From Syngnathus acus (lineage: Eukaryota; Chordata; Actinopteri; Syngnathiformes; Syngnathidae): a stretch of DNA of 64,000 bases. Below are positions 36,197 through 46,825 of this stretch, one piece after another. The position numbers and the translations under genes are program-made. Where the stretch lies: positions 126,001-190,000 of the forward strand of contig NC_051093.1 of the NCBI RefSeq assembly GCF_901709675.1. The letters run 5' to 3'. The notes beneath the pieces were generated by a model. The model was given only the letters and a program-made list of their open reading frames with translations. It was not told the origin of the DNA and did no database searches. Numbering within the stretch: the stretch's first letter is position 1; each line of letters begins with the position of its first letter.

Positions 36197-36395
<199 letters not shown>

Positions 36396-38078
36396 CGTGC
36401 GTGCGCGCGTACGTGTCGCAGGCGGATCTGTCGCTGTGTAATCATTCCGTGCTTAAGGCCACGTAATCCCATTTGCCGTCACCCCAGCCGCCCTTACATC
36501 GGCGCAATTGACATGACCTCCCTGAAAAGGTCAGCTGCAAAATGCACATTTGACAATGCAGGGCTCGCGCGTCGACAGTATCGAGGTTACCACCCTAATC
36601 ATTTGGCAGGAAGATGCATGTCGAGCTAGCTTGCGCTACAGCTTTCAGCCACTCCTGAACAAGATACCAACGTGCCATACCTCAAACCCAGGAAACATTT
36701 TGCACTGCGTCTTTTCTATGAGCAAATTGTGGGAGGTGAGATTATCCAGATCGAGTGGTCTCAGCTTTCTCTTGACCCTTGTCGGTGCGATGGACAACAC
36801 AACGTCGTAATTAAGGTAGCAGCCACATTCACAGCGTGAATTCCACCTGGGTTGGTGGGTCACGCCACGTTGCCACTCACGCCGACACTCGCACCGCCGC
36901 TCATGAATCATTCATGGGCCCCGCCGGAGAGTGCCGAGCGTAGTCATAACGATTGAATAAGTTGCAGCGACTGCCGCACTCGAGACGGCCATTAATTCCA
37001 ACAACTGTAGCGGGATTCCATTACTCTCTCTGGTCACGCTGATTAAACAAACAGCCGGCCTCGGTTGCAGGGGCAGAATGGAATCGAATGGTGGCGACAG
37101 AGGAAATTGTTCCTGCAGCATCTTGAGGGGAATGCAAGATCTGAGCAGAGGGATTTGGCGGGGACACAAAGTTGCTGCTCCAAAGTGCCTTCTTCATGTC
37201 GCACTGCAGCTTTAATGTGGCAACGCTCGACTGCAAGAGATGCACACGGAGTGGGGGCCTAAATTTATGGGTTGAATTTGACTGACCTTGTGATGCAACA
37301 CATGCAGAACTTATCACGTGAAATCTGAGGCATAAACGGCACCTCGAGACTTGCATTTCCTTCCGTTTCAGAATTTCTCAAAGGTGATTGAGCAATGATT
37401 CAGAACTTGAAAGGTTGCTATGCTCTTAAGTCAGGGTACCACTGTAGCAGCCATTTTGTATGCCAAGGGTCAACCGAGAGCCGAGGCCAGTCCGAGCTGA
37501 CACTGGGCGGGAGGCGAACTACACCGTAGACCGCTTGCCAGTGCAGCACATTTCAAGCGGAGACTGAATGAAACGCAAATGTTTTTGCCAGACTATTTTG
37601 AGGCAAGGATGGGGCAGGACAGACGTGTCGGCTCTAGCCAACCGGAGCCGAGATCGCAACTCGGAAGCTGGGATGTGCAAAGCGTAACGCTACACAGTTC
37701 AGCGTTAGCTATGTTCAGCCCCCTGGCTTCCTGCCACATTCCAAAAGTACGCTCCTTTGCTAGCTTCATTCAAGACTCTAAAATGTCCACACAGACACAA
37801 ACGTGCCTCTTGACCGGCAGAGGTCAAAGCTGAGCCATCACGCACATTGTGCCGATATTGCACGCTTCAAGGTGTTGGTTGGGGCGTTCCAACAGCAAGC
37901 GTAAATTTTGGTCTCATGGTCACGTTTATTGAAGTCTTTTGACGACTTGCAAATGAAAGCGGCAAACGACAAAGTATACAGACGCATGCGACAGCCACAA
38001 GGTCAGTCTGACTCACGCAGACACCAAATCAACTTTGGCAAGCCACGAGAAAGGCGCATTTGTGCGTGGGTTTCTTAC
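36396..38078. other. Intronic DNA next to gpr139 exon 1, no elements recognised
   Basis: Apparently single-copy and free of repeat ends, unlike the rest of the intron. It could include regulatory DNA, but nothing specific can be pointed to. Confidence 0.4.
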
Positions 38079-38217
38079 CCGGCAGGCCGAGACACAGCAA
38101 GACGCTGTAGTAGATGACGGGCAGCGGTCCGAGGGGACACCCCTCCGAGGGATGCTGCCCGACGCTGCGACCGCTCTCGTTGGGGGCGGCAACGGGGAAG
38201 ATGTGGCTGTGCTCCAT
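38079..38217 (-). CDS. gpr139: gpr139 exon 1: extracellular N-terminus and start of TM1
   Basis: From ATG at 38217 it encodes 46 residues, starting MEHSHIFPVAAPNESGRSVG and ending LPVIYYSVLLCLGLP, plus the first base of an Ala codon. The start MEHSH and the end (PV.YYS.LLCLGLP) match vertebrate GPR139. N13-E-S15 is a potential N-glycosylation site. It ends at donor CCGG|GTAAGA. The open frame extends upstream to 38529, but this Pro/Ser-rich part is 5' UTR. The joined product, 372 aa, is slightly longer than the roughly 350 aa of mammals because of loop insertions encoded in exon 2. Confidence 0.9.
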
Positions 38218-38340
38218 GGCCGCGTCCTCTTCCTCAGCTGCGCTCGGTGTCGAGAAGCCGGATGGTGCCAGCAAACCGTGAGGTGACTGTTGCTCTGCGC
38301 TCCGTCTGACAATCGGCACATGCACGAGTGTTGGGAGATG

Positions 38341-38372
38341 GGGGGGGGGGGCGGATGGGGGGGGGGGGGGAG
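38341..38372. promoter_or_regulatory. G-run cluster upstream of gpr139 start (C-rich in the sense strand)
   Basis: Two runs of 11 and 14 G separated by CGGATG lie about 125 bp upstream of the gpr139 ATG, within a wider GA-rich region (38340-38600). They probably fall in the 5' UTR or proximal promoter. Quadruplex formation is possible by sequence, but no TATA box or defined start site is visible. Confidence 0.35.
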
Positions 38373-39525
38373 TCGGAGGCGGGCGGAGGTGGCTGGGTTG
38401 GGGGAGCGCGATGCAAAAGGTGAGATGTGCCAGCAGATGAGGGAAGAGGAAGGAGGAGAGATGTGTGAGAGGGGAGGACGCCGCGTGTGTGTGAGGGAGA
38501 CGGGCTTGGGAGATGAGAGTGTCGGGCAAGCGAGGGGGCGAGAGAAAGGGAGGGAGGCGGGATGAAGGAGACAGACAGACAATGTGGGAGAAGGTACAGA
38601 GACACGTGACCGTGGGCTAGAAGACAAGTGACCCCCCACTGGCAGTGCCGCGATGGAAAACACCAAAGGAGGAAATTGCGACGCCAGCACACAGCCAGTC
38701 AACTGAGCCGCGCTTGACTTGAAGGCTTCGTTCAACGCGGGGTGCTCTAGACACATTGTAAACCTACGGCATGTAGCCAACTACCGAGACTGAGCTGTGA
38801 CGGTCAGATGCAATGTGGCCAGGATGGGCGCAGCAATGTCGCGCCCCACCTTGGTCCTATCTATTGCACCGACAGACGAGCACATCAAACTTTGAACGAG
38901 AGTCAACGGGTCAAGTTTTTAGTGCCACATAGCCGCTATGTCATATGAAGCCAGTTCTGCCAATCAACGGCAAATTTGCTAGCCGCGTCAACTGCAGTGG
39001 TAAGAAAGGACATTTTGGCTCAAGCCGCAGCGGGAAGGAAGGACATTTTGGCTGAAGCTGCGTGGTTGGATTTGCGCCATCGCCATGGACTTACTCGGCT
39101 CAATTCAGCTCTTAACACCAGCACTGGCGCATCGCAATTAGAGATCAACCATCAATGCTATACAGGACTGCAATGGAACAGCACATATCTGGAGCAGCAC
39201 AAAAAAAATACTCATCTAGCGCCTATTCAATATGTCACGGTCATGCTAATTATTAAATGCATAAATGGATGCTGAAAAAATGCTGATGTCATCAAAGGCC
39301 AGTGTTCTGGCTCTGTAAGGACCGGAGTGAAATCTGATATCTTAAGAAAAGAGTCCCCAATGTTAATATAGTTGAAGCAACATCAGCAAGCATAATCCTG
39401 GGGCAGATTAGGTTGACATGGCAGAAATGTGATCGGGAGAAGAAAAAAAATCCACCAAGCATACACATACTGGAAGCAATACAGAAAGGCAGTTATGAAA
39501 AGAATGCAGCAGAAATGATCTAGCT
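38373..39525. other. Presumed gpr139 upstream region
   Basis: GA-rich to about 38600, then unremarkable sequence. A short direct repeat, AAGGACATTTTGGCT, occurs at 39006 and 39039. No genes or transposon ends. Confidence 0.45.
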
Positions 39526-40476
39526 CAAGGATGTCCAAACTTTTTGCAAGGAGGGCCAGATTTGATAAAATGAAGGGGCCCGGGTGCCAATAGTTTTTTC
39601 GGACATTTTCTAACTACAAAGATTTCATGCAAATACACACTGTTATAAAACAAATTTCATTGTCCCAACTGTCTTTATTTTTTAAATGACAAAATAACCA
39701 AGTATAAGCCACTCATGCAGATGTGAACAACTTTAAAAACACATTCATTCAGATCTGAAGAGTCAGATAACATTGAACAAACTGTATGACATACCTTAAA
39801 TTTACATGAGTTTAAAATTATTTTTGCCTCATGAACATTTTAAACAGGAGTTATAAGTAATGCAAAGCTGTCTGTTATTATTAAAACTCAAAACAAGTGA
39901 ATTTTGCTCTTGTCATTTACAATATCTCCCAGAAAGTAATAGTTTGTGTCACGTCTGGTTCATAACATCAACAGTATTAATATGGCCACTTCGTAATATT
40001 TAATATTAGGTAATATTTACTTTGGATTTACTTTTGACTCACAGCCCCGCGTGAAGAATCGTTGTTGTGATGCCAGTTCAGCTTGGAGCTGCTTCACTTT
40101 ATCAGCGTGGTCACTCCCTGTTAGCTTGTCGTATGTGTTAGCATGTTTAGTCTGATGGGTTGAAATCCTTAAACAAGGCAACTTTAGAAATTAGACAAAC
40201 ACAATTGCCTTGATTTTCAGTGAAGAAGTATTGTAATTCCTATTTCTCTTGAAAGCGACGGCCCTCAATGTCAACATTCCTCGTTTTCTTTGCAGTCGCC
40301 ATGCCAGAGATGAGCGGAGATGGGTGGTGCTTCCACCTTTTGGTAATAGGAATTACAGTTTCAAGTTTCAGGACTTTTTTTTATTCAGTTTGACAGTGCA
40401 GGCGGGCCATAAATAATACATCGAAATCTGACCGGGGGCCGGATTTGGCCCGCGGGCCGGACTTTGGACATTGCTG
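39526..40476. mobile_element. hAT transposon, non-autonomous (TGTCCAAAC ends)
   Basis: 951 bp. Left end CAAGGATGTCCAAACTTTTT; right end, inverted, CAGCAATGTCCAAAGTCCGG. Flanking 8-bp copies ATCTAGCT (39518-39525) and GTCTAGCT (40477-40484) differ by one base. Subterminal GGAGGGCCAGATTTG and GGGGCCGGATTTGGCCCGCG are typical of Charlie-like hAT ends. No transposase frame is left. Confidence 0.85.
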
Positions 40477-40844
40477 GTCTAGCTGAATTTAAGGTCTCAG
40501 TTCGTGGAACTGCAAATTCAACTGGTGGGGTTTGGAAGGCTTTTCAAAAAAGTCTCTCAACATCTTGTTAGCATGAAAAAAAGCTTTGCTCCTGACCTTG
40601 GTAGAAGTTTTCTTCTCCCCTTCTCACATCTCTGATTTCGAGAAGCCTCTCGGACCTCAGAGTGCTATTGGCCTGAGCCAGCGAGCGAGCGCAGTCCATT
40701 TGGCGAGCTTGCAGAATGCCTCTTCAGCACAATCAGGGCCCATGCAGCCTCTCAGTGGGTCAGAGCAGACAGATACTGAGAATGGGGACATAGAAAAGGT
40801 GATTGCGAAAAAAGGACAAAAAGATACCGTGAGGTAAATACTAT
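40477..40844. other. Unassigned intergenic DNA
   Basis: Nothing recognised; an 83-codon open frame here lacks any similarity I know. Confidence 0.4.
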
Positions 40845-41316
40845 GGGAGTATTCAGACCAGAAAAGTCCTTTAGTCCGCTTGTTTGGTCCGGACCAAAAG
40901 CGGACTTAATTTTTTTCGTTTGGTGCGGTTCCTATTCAGACTGTAAATTTTGCAAGTGAAGTATACACATCCACGCTTGTGACGATCTGTGCTCCCATTG
41001 GACAGCAATGACCAGGGCGGCACACAGAGCGCAGACCCGGAATGGAGGAAGACATGTGAGTTCTACGCGCTGTGTTCCTGCTCTGCATATTTGTGCTGTT
41101 GGTTCGGATCTACGCTGTTTGTATTCATACTTGAAGCGAACCGCCCCAGAGTTCGTTTGGAAGCCAACCAAGTCCACTAGAAAAAGTGGGTTTTTCTATA
41201 ATCCGCACAAGGATTTGTTTGCGTGTATTCACACCTGCACAAAAGGTCTGGACCACTGTTACAATCGAACCCTGGTCCGTTTAAAGCGGACCAAACAGTC
41301 AGGTCTGAATTCACCC
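40845..41316. mobile_element. MITE with TTTGGTCCG inverted ends
   Basis: 472 bp. Left GGGAGTATTCAGACC ... GTCCGCTTGTTTGGTCCGGACC; right, inverted, GGGTGAATTCAGACCTGACTG then TTTGGTCCGCTTTAAACGGACC. It is flanked by TAT on both sides, a possible 3-bp target duplication as made by PIF/Harbinger-type elements. The superfamily is tentative. Non-coding. Confidence 0.65.
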
Positions 41317-41490
41317 TATGACAAAGTTATGGCAGCAAATCTTATTTTATTAGAATTAATTAGTACATAGTTGCTGCTATTTTTCCCCAAAAGCCAGGTG
41401 TCTCACTTCTTGGTGAGAATCTGATGTTTGGGGTGAAACAAACTGTTGTTTATCCTGCTGATTAGTGAAGATGGATGGTGTAATGAATGA

Positions 41491-44400
41491 ACGATACAAA
41501 TCTTCGCCTCGTTTGAGTTCGCGGGGGAAGACGATAAGAAGGACTATGGAGTTGTTCTTGGAATATTTGATGAATACTTTATACCCAGACGAAATATAAT
41601 ACACGGAAGGGCGTGCTTCTACCAACGCAACCAACTACAAGGGGAAAAAGCGGAAGCGTACATACGAGTCCTGTATGAATTAGCAGAGAACTGTGACTTT
41701 GGGGACAAGAGGGACGAGCACATTCGTGATAGGCTCGTTGTGGGCATAAGGGACAAGGAGTTGTCGCTGAAACTACAGCTCACAGTAGACCTGACGCTGG
41801 CGCATGTTATACAGCAGGTACGACAGTCTGAAGAGGTCACCATGCAAATTAGCATGCAAGCTAGCGGTCTCCCACCGGAGCTCCAGGTCGCAAGTGTTTC
41901 CGCAGAAGGACGTCGGAAAGGACCACACAAAAAGTCCACACAACATACTCAAAGAGAGTCCACAAGCTGTGGTAGATGCGGCACACAGCACTATGAAAAG
42001 AACAGATGCCCAGCAGCAAGAAGTGTGTGTAAAAAGTGCAACAAAAAGGGGCACTGGGCTCGTGTATGCCGTACCAAGGTTGTGAACGAACTCAGTGAAG
42101 CCACCCAGTACCACTTTCTAGGTGAAGTCACTGGCTCAGCAGACCCCGAGAAATGGACCGTCACACTGGACATTGCAGAGATGCCTCTGACCTTCAAAAT
42201 AGATACAGGAGCTGATGCAAGCGTCATTGGAGACAAAACATTCAGTCTACTCAATAAAAAGTACAAACTAACCCCTACCACAACACCCTTCTCAGGACCC
42301 GGAGGTCCACTCCAGTGCTTTGGGATGTTCGAGGCAAACACAGAGTACAAAGGAGAAAACTACACCTTTCCAGTATACGTGATAAAAGGGAACAGCTGCT
42401 TGCTCAGTCGCACGGAGGCGGTCAGGATGGGTTTGGTGAAAAGAGTAGAGGAAATCAGTGCTGTGTTCGGAACTACTGGATTGTTAAAGACAGAACCAGT
42501 AAAGATCCTTCTCAAAGAAAATACACAACCATACGCAGTCCACGTGGCCAGAAGAGTCCCACTCCCACTCATGCCACTCGTTAGGAAGGAGTTACAAAGA
42601 CTAGAAACCGAAGGCATAGTTGAAAAAGTAACCGAACCTACTGAGTGGTGTGCAGCAATGGTGCCGGTCTTAAAGCCCAACAAAGTTGAAGTAAGGTGCT
42701 GTGCAGACTTGAGAAAACTAAACAAGGCCGTAGCACGGGAGAAATATGTGTTGCCGACAATGGAAGAGATAATGCCAAGACTCTCAGGATCCAAACTGTT
42801 CACATCCCTGGACGCTGCGAGTGGGTTCTACCAGATCCCGCTGCATAAAGACAGTCGCAAACTAACCACCTTCATTACTCCCTTCGGGAGATATGCTTTT
42901 TGCAGACTTCCATTTGGAATATCGAGTGCCCCCGAGATTTTTCAGCGCAAGATGGCAGAGACACTACAGGGGCTGGAAGGTGCAGAGGTGTACATGGACG
43001 ATATATTGGTCCACGGAGTGACGGAGGGGGAGCACGACAAACGCTTGGAGCAGGTCCTCAGAGTCATTGAGGAAGCCGGACTGAAACTAAACAAAGGCAA
43101 GTGTAAGTTCAGACGGAGGCAGATTAAATTCTTGGGACACATCATTGATGAGAACGGGGTGAGGCCAGACCCAGCAAAGGTTGAGGGGATTGAGAAGTTC
43201 CCTAAACCCCAGAACGTCGCTGAGCTGAGACGGTTTATTGGCATGGTCAACTACCTAGCAAAGTTCGTGCCTGAAATGGCGACAGTTGGACAACCACTCT
43301 ATGAACTTCTAAAAACCAGTGTGAAATGGCAGTGGGGTCTGGCACAGGAATCCTCCTTTCAGAGACTGAAATCAGCTTTGGCATCTGCACCGGTTCTCAC
43401 TTTCTATGATGCCAATAAACCCACAATGGTGTCCGCTGACGCCAGTAGCTATGGGCTCGGAGGAGTCCTACTTCAGCGACATGGTGAAGATTGGAGGCCA
43501 ATCGCTTATTGCTCAAGGAGACTTCGTGATCCTGAAACAAGATACGCACAAATAGAGAAGGAGTGCCTAGCGAGCGTCTGGGCATGTGAGTGCTTTGAGA
43601 AATACCTGATCGGACTAGAGACATTTACATTGGTCACGGACCACAAACCATTGGTGCCTTTGATGAACAATAAGGACTTGGATAATGTCCCACTAAGGTG
43701 CCAGAGACTCTTGATGAGACTGATGCGTTTTAATGCAGAAGCAGTATACGCACCCGGCAAGACATTGGCAGTGGCGGACGCACTGTCAAGAGGGCCCCTT
43801 GAACAAACCGGTGACGAGCAGCTGGAGGAAGACGTGATGGTGCACATCGGAGCAGTCATCAACCACCTCCCAGCAACGCCCCACAAGCTGCAGCAGATAA
43901 GAGAGCACACCGACCTAGACCCCCAGCTACAGCTAGTTAAACAGTTTATTCAGATGGGCTGGGCAGATTACGAAAGACAGGTTCCCGAGGCAGTTAAAGA
44001 TTTTTACAAAGTAAGGGGGGAGCTGTCTGTGGTAGAGGGGTTGGTGGTCAGGGGAAGCCGGATAGTAATTCCTAGTGTGATGAGATCTGAGATGATAGAC
44101 AGGATTCACGATGGTCACCTAGGTCTAGTGAAGTGTAGAGAGAGGGCCAAACAATCAGTGTGGTGGCCAGGGATCTCAAAATGCATAAACAACAAAGTTA
44201 CTGAGTGTGATTTCTGCACTGCAACGAGGCACACACAGAATAAAGAGCCACTCATCTCAACAGTATTGCCAGACAGACCATGGCAAAAGATAGGGGTGGA
44301 TTTATGTGAATATAACAAGCAAACTTACTTGGTAGCTTCTGATTATTACTCTCGCTATCTAGAGATTCTGAACTTGCCCACAACCACAACCACTCAGGTT

Positions 44401-45066
44401 ATAAGTAAGCTAGCTGCTACTTTTGCCAGGTTTGGGGTTCCAGAGGAGCTTGTTAGTGATAATGGGCCTCAGTTTACTTCCGAAGAGTTCAGGAGGTTCA
44501 GCAGAGAGTTGGATTTTATCCACACCACATCTAGCCCGCATTACGCTCAAAGTAATGGTCATGCAGAAAGGGCAGTGCAGATAGCAAAAGGAATTCTTAA
44601 GCAGGAAAACCCCCTTTTAGCTCTTATGGTTTATAGGAGCACTCCCACTACTTCTACAGGCTTTAGCCCAGCGGAGCTGCTGATGGGCCGCAAGATCAGA
44701 ACCACGCTGCCCATCCTGTCTGCTAACCTGGATCCAAGGTGGCCCAACAGGGAGGAGACACGCTCTGCAGATGCTGCGGCCAAACAGAAGCAAGCATTTT
44801 ATTATGACCGCAGGAATGGTGTCCGACACTTACCTCCACTGAGGTCTGGAGACAAGATCCTGATGAAACTGGACAATGAAAAACAATGGGCTACTCCAGG
44901 AATGGTACAAGGTAACAGTTCTGCACCCAGGTCTTATGTCGTGACGACAGCCCAAGGAGGTTGTTTTAGACCAGTGGTTCCCAAAGTGGGCGGTACCGCC
45001 CCCCTGGGGGCGGTGGAAAGATCTGGGGGGGCGGTGAGGAAGAAAGGGGCGGTAGGGGGGCGGTAG
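41491..45066 (+). CDS. Gypsy gag-pol polyprotein, open but 5'-truncated and 3'-interrupted
   Basis: About 1190 open codons without a stop. Gag capsid-like residues (AEAYIRVLYELAENCDF) come first, then a CCHC knuckle CKKCNKKGHWARVC (about 42029-42070) and the aspartic protease core FKIDTGADASVIG (42192-42230). RT follows with DAASGFYQIPL and YMDD at 42991, RNase H with SADASSYGLGG and ETRYAQIEKECLA, and integrase with the HHCC finger ending CDFC and a DDE core in VDLCEYNK, VSDNGPQFTS and NGHAERAV. Gag and pol are fused in one frame. No start ATG of gag is preserved; translation might start at internal codons. The last ~32 codons before the stop at 45066 are hAT sequence. Confidence 0.88.
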   Translation, partial: TIQIFASFEFAGEDDKKDYGVVLGIFDEYFIPRRNIIHGRACFYQRNQLQGEKAEAYIRVLYELAENCDFGDKRDEHIRDRLVVGIRDKELSLKLQLTVDLTLAHVIQQVRQSEEVTMQISMQASGLPPELQVASVSAEGRRKGPHKKSTQHTQRESTSCGRCGTQHYEKNRCPAARSVCKKCNKKGHWARVCRTKVVNELSEATQYHFLGEVTGSADPEKWTVTLDIAEMPLTFKIDTGADASVIGDKTFSLLNKKYKLTPTTTPFSGPGGPLQCFGMFEANTEYKGENYTFPVYVIKGNSCLLSRTEAVRMGLVKRVEEISAVFGTTGLLKTEPVKILLKENTQPYAVHVARRVPLPLMPLVRKELQRLETEGIVEKVTEPTEWCAAMVPVLKPNKVEVRCCADLRKLNKAVAREKYVLPTMEEIMPRLSGSKLFTSLDAASGFYQIPLHKDSRKLTTFITPFGRYAFCRLPFGISSAPEIFQRKMAETLQGLEGAEVYMDDILVHGVTEGEHDKRLEQVLRVIEEAGLKLNKGKCKFRRRQIKFLGHIIDENGVRPDPAKVEGIEKFPKPQNVAELRRFIGMVNYLAKFVPEMATVGQPLYELLKTSVKWQWGLAQESSFQRLKSALASAPVLTFYDANKPTMVSADASSYGLGGVLLQRHGEDWRPIAYCSRRLRDPETRYAQIEKECLASVWACECFEKYLIGLETFTLVTDHKPLVPLMNNKDLDNVPLRCQRLLMRLMRFNAEAVYAPGKTLAVADALSRGPLEQTGDEQLEEDVMVHIGAVINHLPATPHKLQQIREHTDLDPQLQLVKQFIQMGWADYERQVPEAVKDFYKVRGELSVVEGLVVRGSRIVIPSVMRSEMIDRIHDGHLGLVKCRERAKQSVWWPGISKCINNKVTECDFCTATRHTQNKEPLISTVLPDRPWQKIGVDLCEYNKQTYLVASDYYSRYLEILNLPTTTTTQVISKLAATFARFGVPEELVSDNGPQFTSEEFRRFSRELDFIHTTSSPHYAQSNGHAERAVQIAKGILKQENPLLALMVYRSTPTTSTGFSPAELLMGRKIRTTLPILSANLDPRWPNREETRSADAAAKQKQAFYYDRRNGVRHLPPLRSGDKILMKLDNEKQWATPGMVQGNSSAPRSYVVTTAQGGCFRPVVPKVGGTAPLGAVERSGGAVRKKGAVGGR

Positions 45067-45799
45067 GGGGGCGGCAGTCGATTTGTACACAACACGCCGC
45101 TCTGGCCCAGTCAGATCCGACAGCATAGACTACAAAAGCAAAAGCTCAGGTTTGTAATTTCAAGCTTGTAATGTTCAGAATTTTATCTTATAATAAAAAC
45201 CGCATTCTGGCGGTCAACATCATCTTGAGTTCAAGTCAACATGAAATTGGGGACTCGCCAGAACGCGCCGTGTTGTGTTGTGTTGAGCTGGTTAGGGCAG
45301 TGGTCCCCAACCACCGGGCCGCGGACCGGTACCGGTCCGTGGGTCACTTGGTACCGGGCCGCCAAGCCGCACAGAATTTTTTTTTTTATCGACGATCAAT
45401 TAATTCAGGTCAAGACACTCGTCCCGGTCACGTGACATGTTTCCCCAGTCGAGCCCGCAAAGCTAATATGTGGCGACAGGCTAACTAACCAGGCAGTGAA
45501 GCATTCAAAACTGCTTCAACACATGGAGACCAAGCATCCTGCAATAAAAGACAAACCTTAAATCACTTCGGGTGTCATTGTCTCCGATTACGTCTAGATG
45601 GGACCGGCTCGTTTCTGAGAAACAAACTCAGTGCTCCCACTAATTCAACGTATTGGTAATGATATTATTAATGTATTATTTATTTATTTATATAAATGTA
45701 TTATTTATTTATATAAATGCCTTGGGGGGGGGGGGGGGCGCTAGGAATTCACTGGGGAGCCAAAGGGGGCGCCAGCCTGCAAAAGTTTGGGAACCACTG
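44972..45799. mobile_element. hAT element copy A (CAGTGGTTCCCAAAG ends), inside Gypsy pol
   Basis: 828 bp with inverted ends CAGTGGTTCCCAAAGTGGGC and CAGTGGTTCCCAAACTTTTG. Flanked by perfect 8-bp TTTTAGAC duplications (44964-44971 and 45800-45807). The GGGGGCGGTGG-rich left part and CTTGGGGGGGG...GCGCTAGG right part are non-coding. Nearly identical to copy B at 54826-58091, minus its internal LINE. It contains a 130-bp end fragment of another hAT (45302-45432). On the plus strand, TAACCAGGCAGTGAAGCATTC and GACCAAGCATCCTGC may be a trace of a transposase exon. Confidence 0.93.
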
Positions 45800-45807
45800 T
45801 TTTAGAC

Positions 45808-46001
45808 GGAACCGCCACCACTTATTGAAAGTGCCTGCTGCTCCCTTACTTCCAGCTATCAGCGGGCCCCCGCAAGATCTTTCGCCCAGGAGTGGGGACA
45901 ACGACATTATTACAACCTCTGGGACATCACCAATGACTGAGACAGTTACAATCACTCGCTCAGGTCGAGTGAGTAAGCCTCCACCGAAGTTAGATCTGTA
46001 G
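45808..46001 (+). pseudogene. C-terminal end of the Gypsy pol frame, separated by the hAT
   Basis: In frame with the main polyprotein once the hAT and one copy of its target duplication are disregarded. Encodes a Pro/Ser/Thr-rich tail ending SGRVSKPPPKLDL, the short tail typical of fish Gypsy integrases, with a stop at 45999-46001. It has no start of its own. Confidence 0.8.
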
Positions 46002-46235
46002 TTAGAAAAGAGAAAAAAAAAAAAAAGTTAAAGTTATGCTGTGTTCAAATAAGCTATTTGATGCGGTGTTAAGATACTGTTATTTGTGTTATATAACTTA
46101 GTTGCGGAAAGCTTTCATATGGGAAAACAAGAGCTGGGTATGCTATAGTAATAATAACAATGTTCTGTTGTTACAAGTTATAACCACTTGGTGGAGCCAA
46201 AGATAGACTCTGTTTTTCAAAAAGAGGGGAAGATG

Positions 46236-46411
46236 TAATGAATGAACGAATATTGTAATTTCCCACACTAGCTGGTCTTTGAACGGCCCATACTCTATCG
46301 CGAGAGCTTAAGTGTGATTCGACAGTCGGTACTCGGGAGTTGAAGAATAAAGAACAACCAGTTTCTGTTCAGCATACGGCGTGGCCTGTTTTATGTCAGG
46401 ACGACATTACA
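46236..46411 (+). repeat. Gypsy 3' LTR, 176 bp
   Basis: Begins TGTAATGAATGAACG directly after the polypurine tract and ends GACGACATTACA (TGTAATG/CATTACA inverted ends). It contains AAGAATAAAGAACAACC as polyadenylation signal (around 46343). It is short for this class. The first 16 bp recur at 41479-41494, marking the remnant of the 5' LTR. Confidence 0.85.
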
Positions 46412-46521
46412 GATGGATGGATGGATGGATGGATGGATGGATGGATGGATGGATGGATGGATGGATGGATGGATGGATGGATGGATGGATGGATGGATGG
46501 ATGGATGGACGGACGGACGGA
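46412..46521. repeat. (GATG)n microsatellite with (GGAC) end
   Basis: About 24 GATG units followed by three GGAC units. It is the expanded right half of the Gypsy target; the left half at 41468-41478 has only two to three units. Confidence 0.95.
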
Positions 46522-46825
46522 GATACATACATACATACTGTCAATCGTGCACTTATCCGATGTAAGTGACCGGCTCTCCGTTTAAAGGGTAAAATTCTGT
46601 ACTTTAGTCCCTCTGCAGTAACGCAGCCTGTAGGGGAGACGAGAATTGATTTAAGCCGGTACGGAAAGAAGATTCGTTCCGAGTCTAACCGCTGTTCAGG
46701 TAACTAATCTATTGTTAGATTAATTCCGTCATTTCCGGACGCCAGTCACGCTGAAATCAAAGAAACCCGAGGGTTGAGTAACTACTTTGTCGAGACCCAG
46801 GATCTCCTCGATCGCGGCCGTTTCA
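46522..46825. other. Unassigned intergenic DNA
   Basis: No gene; possibly the 5' extension of the unclassified repeat that follows. Confidence 0.35.

Larger units (their letters stand above)
41479..46411 (+). mobile_element. Ty3/Gypsy LTR retrotransposon lacking most of its 5' LTR
   Basis: Inserted in a GATG repeat with a GATGG duplication on each side (41474-41478 and 46412-46416). Order: 16 bp of LTR start (41479-41494), gag (C-terminal part), protease, RT, RNase H and integrase in one frame, a hAT insertion (44972-45799), the pol end, a polypurine tract AAAAAGAGGGGAAGA (46221-46235) and a complete 3' LTR. The 5' LTR remainder, primer-binding site and gag start are missing, so the copy has no promoter or priming site of its own. 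Confidence 0.88.

Noticed and set aside
38013-38780. Pro/Ser-rich minus-strand frames up to 255 codons over gpr139 exon 1
   Set aside because: They are low-complexity translations of the GA/CT-rich 5' region. Only the frame from the ATG at 38217 matches GPR139.
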